DNA of 64,000 nt from Lysobacterales bacterium (GCA_019187485.1 JABAQR010000030.1:1-64000); one strand, 5' to 3'; positions 47,278 through 56,556 are shown, counted from the stretch's first letter. Translations and numbers: made by a program. Notes: a model not told the origin generated them from the sequence alone.

Positions 47278-48360
47278 GTGAGCCGTGCCTTCAACTTCAG
47301 CGCCGGTCCCGGCGCCTTGCCCGAACCCGTGCTGCGCCAGGCCCAGCAGGAGATGCTGGAGTGGCGTGACGCACGCGCGTCGGTGATGGAGATCAGCCAT
47401 CGCGACAAGGCCTTCATCGCGCTCGCCGAGAGCGCCGAAGCCAGCCTGCGCGAGATCCTGGCGATCCCGTCGAACTACAAGGTGCTGTTCCTGCAAGGCG
47501 GTGCCACCGCGCAATTCGCGCTCTTGCCGATGAACCTGGCCGCGCCCGACCAGGCCGCGGACTATGTGCTGACCGGTGCCTGGAGCGAGAAAGCCGCGAA
47601 GGAAGCGGAGACCCTGTGCACGGCGAAGGTGGCCGCGAGCAGCGCCGACGCGAACTTCACGACCGTTCCCGACGTCGCCGGCTGGACGCTCAGCGAGGGC
47701 GCCGCCTACTTGCACGTCACGCCGAACGAGACCATCCACGGCGTCGAGTTCTACGAGCTGCCGGAGCGGTCCGCGCCGGTGATCGCCGATGTCTCGAGCA
47801 CGATCCTGTCGCGCCCGCTCGACGTGTCGAAGTACGGCGTGCTGTACGCCGGCGCGCAGAAGAACATCGGCCCCTCGGGCATCACGGTGATGATCGTCCG
47901 CGAGGACCTGCTCGAGCGCAAGCCGCGTGCGCTGCCGCAGATCCTGTCCTACAAGGCGCATGCCGAGAACCAGTCGATGCTGAACACGCCGCCGACCTTC
48001 GGCTGGTATGTCGCCGCCCTGGTGTTCGATTGGGTCAAGGCGCAGGGTGGCCTCGCCGCGATCGGCGAGCGCAACCGGCGCAAGGCCGAAAAGCTGTACG
48101 CCGCGATCGACGGATCCGGTGGCTTCTACACCAACCAGGTGGACCCGCGTTACCGCTCGTGGATGAACGTGCCCTTCGTGCTGCCCGACGAGAAACTCGA
48201 TGCGCCCTTCCTCAAGGGCGCCGAGGCCGCGGGCATGCTCGGACTCAAGGGCCACCGCGCCGTCGGCGGCATGCGTGCCTCGATCTACAACGCCACCGGC
48301 GAGGCCGCGGTGGATGTGCTGATCGAGTACATGCGCGAGTTCCAGCGGAAGAACGGCTGA
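47278..48360 (+). CDS. serC: Phosphoserine aminotransferase
   Basis: A 360-residue PLP aminotransferase of serine and pyridoxine synthesis. Marks are FNFSAGPGALPEPVLRQAQ, LFLQGGATAQFA, YVLTGAWSEKAAKEA, SSTILSRPLDVSKYGVLYAGAQKNIGPSG (Lys with PLP; split here by motif) and GGMRASIYNA. The GTG at 47278 with GGAG 8 bases upstream gives VSRAFNFSAGP, matching the family start. It leads the block serC-serA-pheA. Confidence 0.95.
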   Translation: MSRAFNFSAGPGALPEPVLRQAQQEMLEWRDARASVMEISHRDKAFIALAESAEASLREILAIPSNYKVLFLQGGATAQFALLPMNLAAPDQAADYVLTGAWSEKAAKEAETLCTAKVAASSADANFTTVPDVAGWTLSEGAAYLHVTPNETIHGVEFYELPERSAPVIADVSSTILSRPLDVSKYGVLYAGAQKNIGPSGITVMIVREDLLERKPRALPQILSYKAHAENQSMLNTPPTFGWYVAALVFDWVKAQGGLAAIGERNRRKAEKLYAAIDGSGGFYTNQVDPRYRSWMNVPFVLPDEKLDAPFLKGAEAAGMLGLKGHRAVGGMRASIYNATGEAAVDVLIEYMREFQRKNG

Positions 48361-48370
48361 GAGCAGGAGC

Positions 48371-48460
48371 GGGGCGAGGGGCGAGGGGCAGGGGACCCGG
48401 ACTGCGGCACTGTCGGGTACCGCCGCGAGCTTGTCCCCCTGACCCTTGCCCCGCCTTTTT
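48371..48460. repeat. Inverted repeat with GGGGCGA arms and T-run (element G)
   Basis: The left arm 48371-48396 repeats GGGGCGA/GGGGCA units; the right arm 48433-48455 (ending in CCTTGCCCCGCC) is its complement. The T-run TTTTT at 48456-48460 follows at once, so it could work as an intrinsic terminator or attenuator between serC and serA. The loop is about 36 bases. Confidence 0.8.
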
Positions 48461-48494
48461 GCGACCAGTTCCCAGCTCTTCAGGACACCCCACG

Positions 48495-49658
48495 ATGTTC
48501 AAGATCCGCACCTACAACAAGATCTCCGTGACCGGCACCTCGCGGCTGCCGCAGGGACGCTACGAAATCGGCGACAAGCTGGAGCAGCCGGACGCGATCC
48601 TCGTGCGCTCGGCCGACCTGCACCAGGTTGAGGTCAACCCGGAACTGAAGGCAGTGGCGCGCGCTGGCGCCGGCACCAACAACGTGCCGGTGGCCGAGCT
48701 CAGCAAGCGCGGTGTCGTCGTGTTCAATGCGCCCGGTGCCAATGCCAACGCGGTCAAGGAGCTGGTGCTCGCCGGCATGCTGATGGCGGTGCGCAATCTG
48801 CGCGAGGCGACCGAGTTCGTGCGCGGGCTGGATCCGGCCGATCCCGAGCTCGAGCACAAAGTCGAGGACGGCAAGAAGCGCTTTGTCGGCTCCGAGGTGG
48901 TCGGGCGCACGCTCGGCGTGATCGGCCTCGGCGCGATCGGTGTGCGCGTCGCCAATGCCGCCAAGGGCATCGGCATGAAGGTGATCGGTTTCGATCCGCA
49001 CATGACGGTCGAAGGCGCCTGGCAGTTGTCCAGCGAGGTCGACAAGGCCGGCAGCCTGGGCGAAGTGCTCGCGGTCGCCGACTTCATCACCCTGCACGTG
49101 CCGCTGAATGCCGCAACCAGGGGCACCATCAACGCCGCCGCGCTGGCGCAGGCGAAGGACGGCCTCGTGGTGCTGAACTTCGCGCGCGAGGGCGTGGTCG
49201 ACGAGGATGCGGTGATCGCCGCGCTCGACAGCGGCAAGCTCGGTCACTATGTCACCGACTTCCCGACGCCGCGCACGATCGCGCACCCCAAGGTGGTCTC
49301 CTTCCCGCACCTCGGCGCCTCGACCGCCGAAGCCGAGGAGAACTGCGCGGTGATGGTCGCCGACCAGCTGCGCGACTACCTCGAGAACGGCAACATCACG
49401 AACGCGGTGAATTTCCCGAGCGTGCGCCTGCCGCGTGCCGGCGCGCAGCGCCTGACGGTCGCCAACCGCAACGTACCGAACATGATCGGCCAGCTCTCGC
49501 ACGTGCTCGGCGAGGCCGGCGCCAACATCGCCCAGATGCACAACGCCTCGCGCGGCGAACTCGCCTACAACATCCTCGACCTGGACCAGCCGATCGCCGC
49601 CGACGTGATCGCGAAGGTGCAGGGGATCGAGGGGATCCTCGCCGTTCGGGTGCTGTAA
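48495..49658 (+). CDS. serA: D-3-phosphoglycerate dehydrogenase
   Basis: A 387-residue SerA, the first step of serine synthesis. It has NAD-binding GVIGLGAIGVRVAN, catalytic Arg/Glu/His regions (AGAGTNNVPV, TLHVPLNAATRGTINA, PHLGASTAEAEEN) and a C-terminal ACT domain (NVPNMIGQLSHVLGEAGANIAQMHN) for serine feedback. The ATG at 48495 gives MFKIRTYNKISVTG. It is 134 bases after serC, separated by element G. Confidence 0.96.
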   Translation: MFKIRTYNKISVTGTSRLPQGRYEIGDKLEQPDAILVRSADLHQVEVNPELKAVARAGAGTNNVPVAELSKRGVVVFNAPGANANAVKELVLAGMLMAVRNLREATEFVRGLDPADPELEHKVEDGKKRFVGSEVVGRTLGVIGLGAIGVRVANAAKGIGMKVIGFDPHMTVEGAWQLSSEVDKAGSLGEVLAVADFITLHVPLNAATRGTINAAALAQAKDGLVVLNFAREGVVDEDAVIAALDSGKLGHYVTDFPTPRTIAHPKVVSFPHLGASTAEAEENCAVMVADQLRDYLENGNITNAVNFPSVRLPRAGAQRLTVANRNVPNMIGQLSHVLGEAGANIAQMHNASRGELAYNILDLDQPIAADVIAKVQGIEGILAVRVL

Positions 49659-49662
49659 AGGG

Positions 49663-49849
49663 CAGTGAGTAGTGAGTGGTGAGTAGTGAGTAACAGCCGG
49701 CGAGTCCGGCAGACTTCGGCTCCGCCGAAAGCGCGCTTGATCAAGGCATTGCTCGTGCCACTTTCGCTCACCAATGGGGAGTCATTTGCTCCAGCGGAGC
49801 CCACTCGCGGAGCGGCTCTTACTCACCACTCACTACTCACCACTCACTG
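49663..49849. repeat. Inverted repeat with GTGAGTR heptamer arms (element H)
   Basis: The left arm at 49663-49693 is made of about four GTGAGT(A/G) heptamers; the right arm at 49819-49849 is its reverse complement, 28 of 31 positions. The three mismatches are A/G variation in the seventh base of units. The loop is 125 bases and contains smaller hairpins, such as TTCGGC/GCCGAA and CTTGATCAAG (about 49724-49745). The right arm ends 3 bases before the pheA ATG, covering the ribosome-binding position. Confidence 0.92.
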
Positions 49850-49852
49850 ACA

Positions 49853-50956
49853 ATGCCCAAGAAGAAGCCGGACACCCTCCAAGTCTCGCTGAGCGACCTG
49901 CGCCAGCGCATCGACTCGGTCGACAAGCAGATCCAGGAGCTGATCGCCGAGCGGGCAGGTTATGCGCGCCAGGTCGGGATCGCCAAGGGGCCGCTGAAGG
50001 CGGCGATCGACTACTACCGGCCGGAGCGTGAGGCGCAGGTGCTGCGTGCGGTGGTCGACCGCAATACCGGGCCGCTGTCGAACGAAGAACTGCTGCGGGT
50101 CTTCCGCGAGCTCATGTCGGCCTGCCTCGCGCAGCAGAATCCGCTCAAGATCGCCTATCTCGGGCCGGAAGGGACCTTCAGCCAGAGCGCGGTGCAGAAG
50201 CATTTCGGGCATTCGGTGATCGCGATCCCGATGGCGAGCATCGAGGAGGTGTTCGCCGAGGTCGAGAACGGCAACGCCGATTTTGGCGTGGTGCCGGTCG
50301 AGAACTCGACCGAAGGCGGCGTGCACCACACCTTCGACATGTTCCACACCACACCGCTCAAGATCTGCGGCGAGATCGAGCTGCGTGTGCACCAGAACCT
50401 GCTGTCGCGCGCCGGCGACCTCGCACACATCGAGCGCGTCTACTCGCATGCGCAGTCGCTCGGCCAGTGCCGTGGCTGGCTGCGCCGGCACCTGCCGAAG
50501 GCCGAGCGCATCGCGGTGTCGAGCAATGCCGAAGCGGCGCGGCGCGCCCGCAACGCCGACGACGCCGCGGCGATCGCCGGCCTCGCCGCGGCGCAGGCCT
50601 ACGGCCTCAAGGTGCTCGCGCCGAACATCGAGGACCGGCCCGACAACACCACCCGCTTCCTGGTCATGGGCCGCGAGCTGTTCCCGCCGAGTGGCCACGA
50701 CAAGACCTCGCTGCTGCTGGCGGTCAGGGACCAGCCCGGTGCGCTTTACCAGTTGCTGACGCCGCTGGCGCAGCACGGCATCAGCATGACCCGCATCGAA
50801 TCGCGTCCGGCGCGCGGCGCGAAGTGGGAGTACGTGTTCTTCATCGACGTCGAGGGCCACATCGACGGCCCCGAACTGAAAGCCGCGCTCGCCGATCTCG
50901 GCCCGATCGCCGCGCAATTGAAGGTGTTGGGGGCGTATCCGGCGGCGATCGTGTGA
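49853..50956 (+). CDS. pheA: Bifunctional chorismate mutase/prephenate dehydratase (P-protein)
   Basis: A 367-residue enzyme of phenylalanine synthesis. It has an AroQ chorismate mutase (residues 10-90: LRQRIDSVDKQIQELIAERA), prephenate dehydratase (about 97-275: IAYLGPEGTFSQSAVQKHFG, VPVENSTEGGVHHT, NTTRFLVMG) and an ACT regulatory domain (DQPGALYQLLTPLAQHGISMTRIESRP). The length is normal. There is no Shine-Dalgarno: the bases before ATG 49853 are the right arm of element H. A phenylalanine-rich leader peptide was not found. Confidence 0.97.
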   Translation: MPKKKPDTLQVSLSDLRQRIDSVDKQIQELIAERAGYARQVGIAKGPLKAAIDYYRPEREAQVLRAVVDRNTGPLSNEELLRVFRELMSACLAQQNPLKIAYLGPEGTFSQSAVQKHFGHSVIAIPMASIEEVFAEVENGNADFGVVPVENSTEGGVHHTFDMFHTTPLKICGEIELRVHQNLLSRAGDLAHIERVYSHAQSLGQCRGWLRRHLPKAERIAVSSNAEAARRARNADDAAAIAGLAAAQAYGLKVLAPNIEDRPDNTTRFLVMGRELFPPSGHDKTSLLLAVRDQPGALYQLLTPLAQHGISMTRIESRPARGAKWEYVFFIDVEGHIDGPELKAALADLGPIAAQLKVLGAYPAAIV

Positions 50957-51000
50957 AAGCCTGGCGACACCTTACAATCACGCCGCACTGGAGATTCCGC

Positions 51001-51213
51001 ATGCAAACTGGGTACACCGCCGCGATCAAGCGGGACGGCGAATGGTGGATCGGGTGGATCGAAGAGATCCCCGGCGTCAACTGCCAGGAAGCCACACGCG
51101 AAGCATTGATCGAGTCGCTGCGCAGCACGCTTGCCGAAGCAATTGAGCTGAATCGCGAGCAGGCACGCGCCACGGCCGGCCAGGAGTTCGAAGAACTCGC
51201 GATCGCTCCATGA
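51001..51213 (+). CDS. hicB: HicB-family antitoxin
   Basis: A 70-residue protein with the partial RNase H-like HicB fold (MQTGYTAAIKRDGEWWIGWI, EIPGVNCQEATREALIESLRSTLAEAIEL). It ends without a recognisable DNA-binding domain, being shorter than two-domain HicB. Its stop overlaps the hicA start (ATGA at 51210-51213), typical of a toxin-antitoxin pair. It is embedded between pheA and hisC. Confidence 0.9.
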   Translation: MQTGYTAAIKRDGEWWIGWIEEIPGVNCQEATREALIESLRSTLAEAIELNREQARATAGQEFEELAIAP

Positions 51214-51395
51214 AGCGGCGCGATCTGATCGCGCACCTGCTGCGCCAGGACGGTCTGTTGCTGCGTGAAGGCGCGCGTCATTCCTGGTGGCACCACCCGC
51301 AGCTGCAGAAGCCCTCGGCGGTACCGCGTCACTCCGAGATCAACGACCATCTGGCGCGCAAGATCTGCAGGGATCTCGGCGTTCGGGAGCCTTGA
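51210..51395 (+). CDS. hicA: HicA-family mRNA interferase toxin
   Basis: A 61-residue dsRBD-like toxin of the HicA (YcfA) family: MKRRDLIAHLLRQDGLLLREGARHSWW at the start (shown in part), with the catalytic His in the GARHSWW segment; SAVPRHSEINDHLARKICRDLGV is the family's C-terminal signature. HicA cleaves mRNA, and HicB neutralises it. The 5' overlap with hicB and a single base before hisC (51397) put the pair inside the amino-acid operon. Confidence 0.92.
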   Translation: MKRRDLIAHLLRQDGLLLREGARHSWWHHPQLQKPSAVPRHSEINDHLARKICRDLGVREP

Positions 51396-51396
51396 C

Positions 51397-52524
51397 ATGC
51401 AGATCGAACAACTCGCCGCCCCCGGCGTCCAGCGCCTGACGGCCTACGATCCGGGCTACGACCCGGAAACCATCCGCCTGCAGCTCGGCTTGCCGCGGAT
51501 GCTGGAGCTCGGCTCCAACGAGAATGGCCATGGTCCCAGTGCGAGCGTGCTGGAACTGCTGCGCGGGCGGGATTTCGCCGATGCGATCCGCTATCCGGAT
51601 GCCGGCGGGCGCAAGCTGCGCTCGGCGATCGGGGCGCGCTGGGCGGTCGATCCCCGCGCGATCACGCTCGGCAATGGCTCGCACGAACTGCTGGTGCTGA
51701 TCGCCGAAACCTTCGTCGCACCCGGTGACGAAGTGGTGTTCCCGCAATACGGGTTCGCGGTGTTCAAGCTCGCGGCGATCGGGTCCGGCGGGCTGCCGGT
51801 GCAGGTGTCCGCGTTGCCGCGCAGCGGCGCGCAGCCGCTCGGCGCCGATCCCGAAGCGATGGCGCAGGCCCTGTCGTCGCGCACCAGGCTGGTCTACCTC
51901 GCCAACCCCAACAACCCGACTGGGACCTGGTGGGATCGCGCGACCCTCGCGCGCTTCCTGGTGCGCGTGCCGCACCACGCGGTGGTGGTGATCGACGAGG
52001 CTTACCGCGAATACGTGGACGAGCGCCTGGTTCCGGACGCAGTTGCGCTGCAGGACCTACACCCGCACGTGGTGGTCACGCGCACGTTCTCGAAGGCGCA
52101 TGGCCTCGCCGCGCTGCGCATCGGCTACGCGATCAGCAACCCGGCGCTCGCTTCCGTGCTCGAGCGAACGCGCCTCACCTTCAACGCCAATCTGTACGCG
52201 CAACGGGCCGCCACCGCGGCGATTGCGGACCGCGCGCACGTCGAACGCGTGCGCGCGGCAAATGCCGCCGAGCGCGAGAAACTGGCCGCAGGCCTGAAGT
52301 CGCTGGGCCTGTTCGTGTTCCCCTCGCAGGGCAACTTCGTGCTCGCGGACTTCGGCCGACCGGCCAAACCGGTCGAGGACGCGCTGTTGCGACGCGGCGC
52401 CATCGTGCGCCCGATGGGCGGCTACGGGCTGCCCAACTGCCTGCGCATCACCGTCGGCCTGCCCGAAGAGAATCGGGAATTTCTCGAACTCCTCGAAACC
52501 GTTCTGCGCGAGGACCTGGCATGA
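51397..52524 (+). CDS. hisC: Histidinol-phosphate/aromatic aminotransferase (HisC family)
   Basis: A 375-residue fold-type I aminotransferase: LELGSNENGHGPS at the start, GNGSHELLVLIAETF, YLANPNNPTGTWW, VVIDEAYREYVDE, and the PLP lysine in TRTFSKAHGLAALRIGY. In gammaproteobacteria a hisC-type gene between pheA and aroA often acts on aromatic keto acids or on histidinol phosphate; the sequence cannot decide. It overlaps aroA by ATGA (52521-52524). Confidence 0.9.
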   Translation: MQIEQLAAPGVQRLTAYDPGYDPETIRLQLGLPRMLELGSNENGHGPSASVLELLRGRDFADAIRYPDAGGRKLRSAIGARWAVDPRAITLGNGSHELLVLIAETFVAPGDEVVFPQYGFAVFKLAAIGSGGLPVQVSALPRSGAQPLGADPEAMAQALSSRTRLVYLANPNNPTGTWWDRATLARFLVRVPHHAVVVIDEAYREYVDERLVPDAVALQDLHPHVVVTRTFSKAHGLAALRIGYAISNPALASVLERTRLTFNANLYAQRAATAAIADRAHVERVRAANAAEREKLAAGLKSLGLFVFPSQGNFVLADFGRPAKPVEDALLRRGAIVRPMGGYGLPNCLRITVGLPEENREFLELLETVLREDLA

Positions 52525-53840
52525 GCGGATCCGCTGTCGAATATCGACTGCAGCCGGTCTCGCGCGTGGCCGGGCGGATCAGCGTGCCCGGCGACAAGTC
52601 GATCTCCCACCGCGCCGTCATGTTCGGCGCGCTCGCGCGCGGACGCACCGAGGTCAGCGGTTTCCTGCCCGGCGAGGACACCCTGCACACCGCGCAGATC
52701 CTGCGCCAGTTGGGAGTCGCGATCGAGCGATCCGCCGAGACCTCGCTGCGCATCGACGGGGTCGGCCTGCACGGCCTGCGCGCGAGTGCGCAAGTGCTCG
52801 ATTGCGGCAATGCCGGCACCGCGATGCGCCTGCTGGCCGGGCTGTTGTCCGGGCAGCGCTTCGCGAGCACCCTGGTCGGCGACGAATCGCTGTCGCGCCG
52901 GCCGATGCGCCGCGTCATGGATCCGTTGCTGCGGATGGGGGCGTGCATTGCCGGCACGCAGGCGGGTACCGCGCCGCTGCGCATCGAGCCGGCGGAAAAC
53001 CTCCGCGGCATCGACTACAACTGCCCGGTGGCGAGCGCGCAGATCAAGTCCTGTGTGCTGCTGGCCGGCCTCTACGCCGACGGCGAGACCGCGGTCACCG
53101 AACCCGCCGCGACCCGCGACTACACCGAGCGCATGCTCGCCGCGCTCGGCGCCGATGTGGTGGTCGATGGCCTCGCGATCCGCCTGCGCCCGGGCCGCGA
53201 ACTGCAGGCCCAGCCGATTTTCGTGCCCGGCGACTTCTCGTCCGCGGCTTTTTTCCTGGTCGCCGGCGCGATCGCCCCGACGGGCGAAATGCTCATCGAG
53301 AATGTCGGCCTGAATCCGCGCCGCACCGGCCTGCTGGATACCCTGGTCGAGATGGGTGCCGACATCGTGGTGCTCGACCGCCGCGAAATCGCCGGCGAAC
53401 CGGTCGGCGATCTGCGTGTGCGTGCCAGTGCGTTACGCGGCGTCGACGTGCCGGAAGCGCGCGTGCCCGATATGATCGACGAGTTTCCGGCCTTTGCGAT
53501 CGCCGCGGCCTGCGCCGCGGGGCGCAGCAGCGTGCGCGGCGCGCATGAGCTGCGGGTCAAGGAGAGCGACCGCATCGCCGCCACCGCGCGCGGCCTCGCG
53601 ACGCTCGGCGTCGAGGTCGAGGAATTCGAGGACGGCATGGCGATCGAGGGCAGGGCAGACTTCGGCGGCGGGCAGATCGACAGTCGCAGCGACCATCGCA
53701 TCGCAATGGCCTTCGCGGTCGCTTCGCTGCGCGCGCGCTCGGAAATCCGCATCCTCGACTGCGCGAACGTGGCGACCAGTTTCCCGGGCTTCCCGAAGCT
53801 GGCGGCAAGCGTCGGGCTGGACATTGGAGTCTTTGCATGA
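52521..53840 (+). CDS. aroA: 3-phosphoshikimate 1-carboxyvinyltransferase (EPSP synthase)
   Basis: A 439-residue EPSP synthase of the shikimate pathway. Motifs: VPGDKSISHRAVMFGALA, DCGNAGTAMRLLAGLL, MRRVMDPLLRMGA, and HELRVKESDRIAATARGL, with SDHRIAMAFAVA and the end ATSFPGF. DKSISHRA and the missing proline after GTAMR make it more like the class II (CP4-like) than the enterobacterial class I enzyme. It starts within the stop of hisC. Confidence 0.96.
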   Translation: MSGSAVEYRLQPVSRVAGRISVPGDKSISHRAVMFGALARGRTEVSGFLPGEDTLHTAQILRQLGVAIERSAETSLRIDGVGLHGLRASAQVLDCGNAGTAMRLLAGLLSGQRFASTLVGDESLSRRPMRRVMDPLLRMGACIAGTQAGTAPLRIEPAENLRGIDYNCPVASAQIKSCVLLAGLYADGETAVTEPAATRDYTERMLAALGADVVVDGLAIRLRPGRELQAQPIFVPGDFSSAAFFLVAGAIAPTGEMLIENVGLNPRRTGLLDTLVEMGADIVVLDRREIAGEPVGDLRVRASALRGVDVPEARVPDMIDEFPAFAIAAACAAGRSSVRGAHELRVKESDRIAATARGLATLGVEVEEFEDGMAIEGRADFGGGQIDSRSDHRIAMAFAVASLRARSEIRILDCANVATSFPGFPKLAASVGLDIGVFA

Positions 53841-53873
53841 CGCGCCACTTCGCTACCCGCAGGCGCTTTTTGG

Positions 53874-53944
53874 GTCCGCAAAGGACGCAAAGAACGCAAA
53901 GGAAGCCAAAGCCGTCTCCGCTCTTCTTTGCGTCCTTTGCGGAC
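53874..53944. repeat. Perfect 21-base inverted repeat with GGACGCAAA arms (element I)
   Basis: 53874-53894 and 53924-53944 are exact reverse complements over 21 bases, with a 29-base loop. The arms contain GCAAAGGACGCAAAG units, so they belong to the GGACGCAAA family of D and F. It lies in the 222-base gap between aroA and cmk. Confidence 0.95.
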
Positions 53945-54062
53945 AAATGCGCTTCGAATCAGTCCCTTGTCGGATGTTCGGGAGAGCGGGCACAACCCGC
54001 GGCCGAAGATCCCCGGGGTCGCAGGGTGAACCCGTTCCCACGATCGAGACGGGATTGCCGCG

Positions 54063-54743
54063 ATGGCTGACAGCGCCCCCGTCATCACCATCGACGGCCC
54101 CAGCGGCTCCGGCAAGGGCACGATCAGCCGGCTGGTGGCGCGCGCGCTCGGCTGGCATTTCCTGGATTCGGGCGCGCTCTACCGCGGCGTCGGCGTCGCC
54201 GCGCTGCGCGCCGGCATCGACCTTTCCGATGTCGAGGCCATGGCCCGGCTGGCGCTGGACGCCGACATCCGCTTCGAGGACCGCATCGACGGCGAGCCGC
54301 ATGTCTGGCTCGGGAGCGACGACATTTCCAGCGACATCCGCACCGAGGAAGCCGGCCAGGCCGCCTCGAAATCGGCGGCCCAGCCGGCCGTGCGTGCGGC
54401 GCTGCTGCAGAAGCAACGCGACTTCCAGCTGGCGCCGGGCCTGGTCGCCGATGGCCGCGACATGGGAACGATCGTGTTCCCCCAGGCAGAGCTGAAGGTC
54501 TTCCTGACCGCGAGCGCGGAAGAACGCGCCCGTCGCAGGCATAAACAGTTGAGCGAAAAGGGCGTTACGGCTATCCTACCGGCCCTTTTGCGCGAGATCG
54601 AGGAACGCGACCTGCGCGACCGCACGCGGTCGGTAGCTCCCCTCGTCCCCGCAGCGGATGCCCGCACCATCGATTCGACCAGCCAGTCGATCGAGGACGT
54701 GGTCCGCACCGTGCTCGACTGGGCAGCACCGCTGGCGCGCTGA
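54063..54743 (+). CDS. cmk: Cytidylate kinase
   Basis: A 226-residue CMP/dCMP kinase: P-loop GPSGSGKGT, FLDSGALYRGV, VADGRDMGTIVFP and the lid RARRRHKQL. It converts CMP to CDP in nucleotide supply. It precedes rpsA, the standard order cmk-rpsA-ihfB. The ATG at 54063 is used. Confidence 0.97.
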   Translation: MADSAPVITIDGPSGSGKGTISRLVARALGWHFLDSGALYRGVGVAALRAGIDLSDVEAMARLALDADIRFEDRIDGEPHVWLGSDDISSDIRTEEAGQAASKSAAQPAVRAALLQKQRDFQLAPGLVADGRDMGTIVFPQAELKVFLTASAEERARRRHKQLSEKGVTAILPALLREIEERDLRDRTRSVAPLVPAADARTIDSTSQSIEDVVRTVLDWAAPLAR

Positions 54744-54768
54744 CCCGTCTCCGGCAGAAGGGAACGGA

Positions 54769-54787
54769 CCCGGGAATCCTTCCCGGG
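54769..54787 (+). terminator. Small hairpin between cmk and rpsA
   Basis: CCCGGGA (54769-54775) and TCCCGGG (54781-54787) form a 7-base stem with a 5-base loop, 26 bases after the cmk stop. There is no T-run, so it is a weak terminator or processing site before rpsA. Confidence 0.5.
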
Positions 54788-54884
54788 AATCAACCACCTG
54801 CGCGGAGCAATCCGCACATCCCACAAAGGTGGACAGGCGTCGCCGGTTGCTGCCGGCACGCTGTCCGGTTTCCTGGAATCCAAC

Positions 54885-56549
54885 ATGACCGAAAGTTTTG
54901 CCGAACTGTTTGAACAGAGCGAGCGCATCAGCAAGCTCAAGCCGGGTGCCATCGTCACTGGCACCGTCGTGGAAATCCGCAGCGATGTCGTCATCGTCAA
55001 TGCGGGCCTGAAGTCCGAGGGCGTGGTGCCCATTGAGCAGTTCCGCAATGAAGCGGGCGAGCTCGAAGTGAACGTGGGCGACGAGGTCAAGGTCGCCCTC
55101 GATGCGCTGGAGGACGGTTTCGGCGAAACGCGCCTGTCGCGCGAGAAAGCCAAGCGCGCGATGGTGTGGGACGAGCTGGAAGACGCTCAATCCAAGGATC
55201 AGACCGTGGTCGGCCGCATCAGCGGCAAGGTCAAGGGCGGCTTCACCGTCGACATCAAGGACATCCGCGCCTTCCTGCCGGGCTCCCTGGTCGACGTGCG
55301 CCCGGTGCGCGACCCGGTCTACCTCGAGGGCAAGGACCTCGAGTTCAAGATCATCAAGCTGGATCGCAAGCGCAACAACGTCGTGGTCTCCCGCCGTGCG
55401 GTGGTCGAGAGCGAGTTCAGCGTCGAGCGCGAGCAGCTGATGGAGAAGCTGAAGGAAGGCGCGGTGCTGAAGGGTGTGGTCAAGAACTTGACCGACTACG
55501 GCGCCTTCGTGGACCTGGGTGGCATCGACGGCCTGCTGCACATCACCGACATGGCGTGGAAGCGCGTCCGTCATCCGTCCGAGGTGGTCAACGTCGGCGA
55601 CGAGATCGACGTGCGCGTACTGCGTTTCGACCGCGAGCGCAATCGCGTTTCGCTCGGCCTCAAGCAGCTCGGCGATGATCCGTGGGTCAACATCTCGCGC
55701 CGCTACCCGCAGAGCACGCGGCTGTTCGGCAAGGTTTCCAACGTCACCGAGTACGGCGCCTTCGTGGAGCTGGAGCCGGGCGTCGAGGGCCTGGTGCACG
55801 TCTCCGAGATGGATTGGACCAACAAGAACGTCAACCCGGCCAAGGTCGTCTCCATCGGCGACGAAACCGAGGTGATGGTGCTCGACATCGACGAGGAGCG
55901 TCGCCGCATCTCGCTCGGCATGAAGCAATGCACGAGCAATCCGTGGGAAGCCTTCGCCGGCGCCTTCAAGAAGGGCGACCGCGTCTCCGGCACGATCAAG
56001 TCGATCACCGACTTCGGCATCTTCGTCGGCCTCGACGGCGGCATCGACGGCCTGGTGCACCTCTCCGACATCTCCTGGCAGGGCACCGGCGAGGATCTCG
56101 TCCGCAACTTCCGCAAGGGCGAAGAGATCTCCGCGGTGGTGCTGGCGGTGGATCCGGAGCGCGAGCGCATCTCGCTCGGCATCAAGCAGCTCGAGCAGGA
56201 TCCTTTCGGCAGCTACATGGCGGCGCACCCGAAGGGCAGCATCGTCCATGGCGTCGTGCGCGAGGTCGATGCGCGCGGCGTGACCGTGGACCTGGCCGAC
56301 GGCGTGGAGGGCTACTTGCGCGCCTCGGACATCGCCAAGGAACGCGTCGACGACGCGGGCGCGCACTTCCGCGTGGGCGACAAGATCGAGGCCAAGTTCA
56401 CCGGCCTCGACCGTCGCGGCCGCACCCTGCAGCTGTCGATTCGTGCCAAGGAAGACGACGAGCTGGCGGATGCTCTCGAGGAGTACCACGCGAGTGCGGT
56501 GGGCACCACCAAGCTCGGCGCGCTGCTGAAGGAACAGTTGGGTCGTTGA
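54885..56549 (+). CDS. rpsA: 30S ribosomal protein S1
   Basis: A 554-residue S1 with six S1 RNA-binding repeats, for example [44 protein letters not shown] (in part), [23 protein letters not shown] (in part), and [22 protein letters not shown]. It recruits mRNA to the ribosome. Length and repeats are as expected. The leader (54744-54884) holds the small hairpin at 54769; no separate control site was recognised. Confidence 0.98.
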   Translation: MTESFAELFEQSERISKLKPGAIVTGTVVEIRSDVVIVNAGLKSEGVVPIEQFRNEAGELEVNVGDEVKVALDALEDGFGETRLSREKAKRAMVWDELEDAQSKDQTVVGRISGKVKGGFTVDIKDIRAFLPGSLVDVRPVRDPVYLEGKDLEFKIIKLDRKRNNVVVSRRAVVESEFSVEREQLMEKLKEGAVLKGVVKNLTDYGAFVDLGGIDGLLHITDMAWKRVRHPSEVVNVGDEIDVRVLRFDRERNRVSLGLKQLGDDPWVNISRRYPQSTRLFGKVSNVTEYGAFVELEPGVEGLVHVSEMDWTNKNVNPAKVVSIGDETEVMVLDIDEERRRISLGMKQCTSNPWEAFAGAFKKGDRVSGTIKSITDFGIFVGLDGGIDGLVHLSDISWQGTGEDLVRNFRKGEEISAVVLAVDPERERISLGIKQLEQDPFGSYMAAHPKGSIVHGVVREVDARGVTVDLADGVEGYLRASDIAKERVDDAGAHFRVGDKIEAKFTGLDRRGRTLQLSIRAKEDDELADALEEYHASAVGTTKLGALLKEQLGR

Positions 56550-56556
56550 GCCCGAT

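Noticed and set aside
49774-49850. Leader peptide for phenylalanine attenuation upstream of pheA
   Set aside because: The short frame MGSHLLQRSPLAER has no run of Phe codons and is mostly the right arm of element H.
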